Assembly: GCF_003611635.1 (NCBI RefSeq)
Contig: NZ_RAVZ01000021.1
Location: forward strand, 1 to 50,786
DNA from: Corallococcus terminator
GTDB lineage: Bacteria; Myxococcota; Myxococcia; Myxococcales; Myxococcaceae
Reading direction: 5' to 3'
DNA: 50,786 nucleotides
A program made the position numbers and the translations under genes. The notes under the pieces were generated by a model. That model did no database searches. It saw only the letters and a list, made by a program, of their open reading frames with translations, and was not told the DNA's origin. Positions 50,718 through 50,786 of the stretch are shown one piece after another (position 1 is the stretch's first letter; each line of letters starts with the position of its first letter).

Positions 50718-50786
50718 ACTCAACCCCTCCCCCGAGGGGTCCCCCTCATCGAAAGCGGCCCCCAAAGACCCGCTTCCGTCCTGCTT

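Noticed and set aside
45892-50765. Long minus-strand frames opposite the Mre11/YhaN-like pair
   Set aside because: His/Arg/Gln-rich shadows of strongly supported plus-strand genes.
1-50786. tRNA, rRNA, IS or phage genes, attachment sites
   Set aside because: None recognised; no transposase or integrase motif and no terminal inverted repeats were seen around the low-GC island.

Overview
The window is about 50.8 kb of very GC-rich DNA (third codon positions mostly G/C, frequent GTG/TTG starts) packed with secreted proteins, lipoproteins, repeat-rich β-propeller proteins, one ECF sigma factor and several sensor kinases. Together with an Imm11 (MXAN_0049-type) immunity gene this points to a predatory or social myxobacterium of the Myxococcus/Corallococcus type. 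The genus is inferred; no rRNA or other marker gene is present. I found no tRNA, rRNA, CRISPR array, IS element or phage gene.

Layout. 0-10 kb: a DEAD-box RNA helicase, a ferritin-like lipoprotein, a CPBP membrane protease, a secreted Vps62-family protein, a hipBA toxin-antitoxin pair with a twin operator, a second ferritin-like lipoprotein, and a secreted propeller/M23 peptidase pair. 10-14 kb: an amidohydrolase behind a 31-bp near-perfect palindrome, a convergent TetR regulator carrying an in-frame 24-bp tandem repeat, and a secreted zinc metalloprotease with a lectin-like propeller. 14-21 kb (all minus strand): ECF sigma factor, membrane-anchored candidate anti-sigma, small exported protein, exported TPR-CHAT protease, GAF histidine kinase and a solitary Mla-type ATPase with altered catalytic residues. 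21-27 kb: an M23/propeller protein, an SDR/LysR divergent pair, a glutathione transferase and a serine hydrolase.

27.2-30.7 kb is the clearest accessory island, visibly less GC-rich than its neighbours. It encodes a catalytically dead ketosynthase-like protein, an AHH-type nuclease toxin, an Imm11 immunity protein and a second, Imm49-like, immunity candidate. This is the best candidate here for an incompletely described system: toxin and immunity families are known, but the pseudo-ketosynthase partner has no obvious role.

30.7-42 kb: a lipid-anchored class B penicillin-binding protein, a large β-helix lipoprotein, a cytochrome b/molybdopterin oxidoreductase pair, a zinc-ribbon protein with an Asp-rich tail beside a radical SAM/SPASM enzyme, an α/β hydrolase, a DNA-methylase-like protein with an atypical active-site motif, and a TacAT-type acetyltransferase toxin-antitoxin pair with a perfect 12-bp inverted-repeat operator. 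42-50.8 kb: a ferritin-like protein divergent from a histidine kinase translationally coupled to a methyltransferase, a Gly/Met-rich lipoprotein, and an Mre11-like nuclease/YhaN-like ATPase pair. The window ends in an intrinsic terminator that serves a minus-strand gene lying beyond the right edge.
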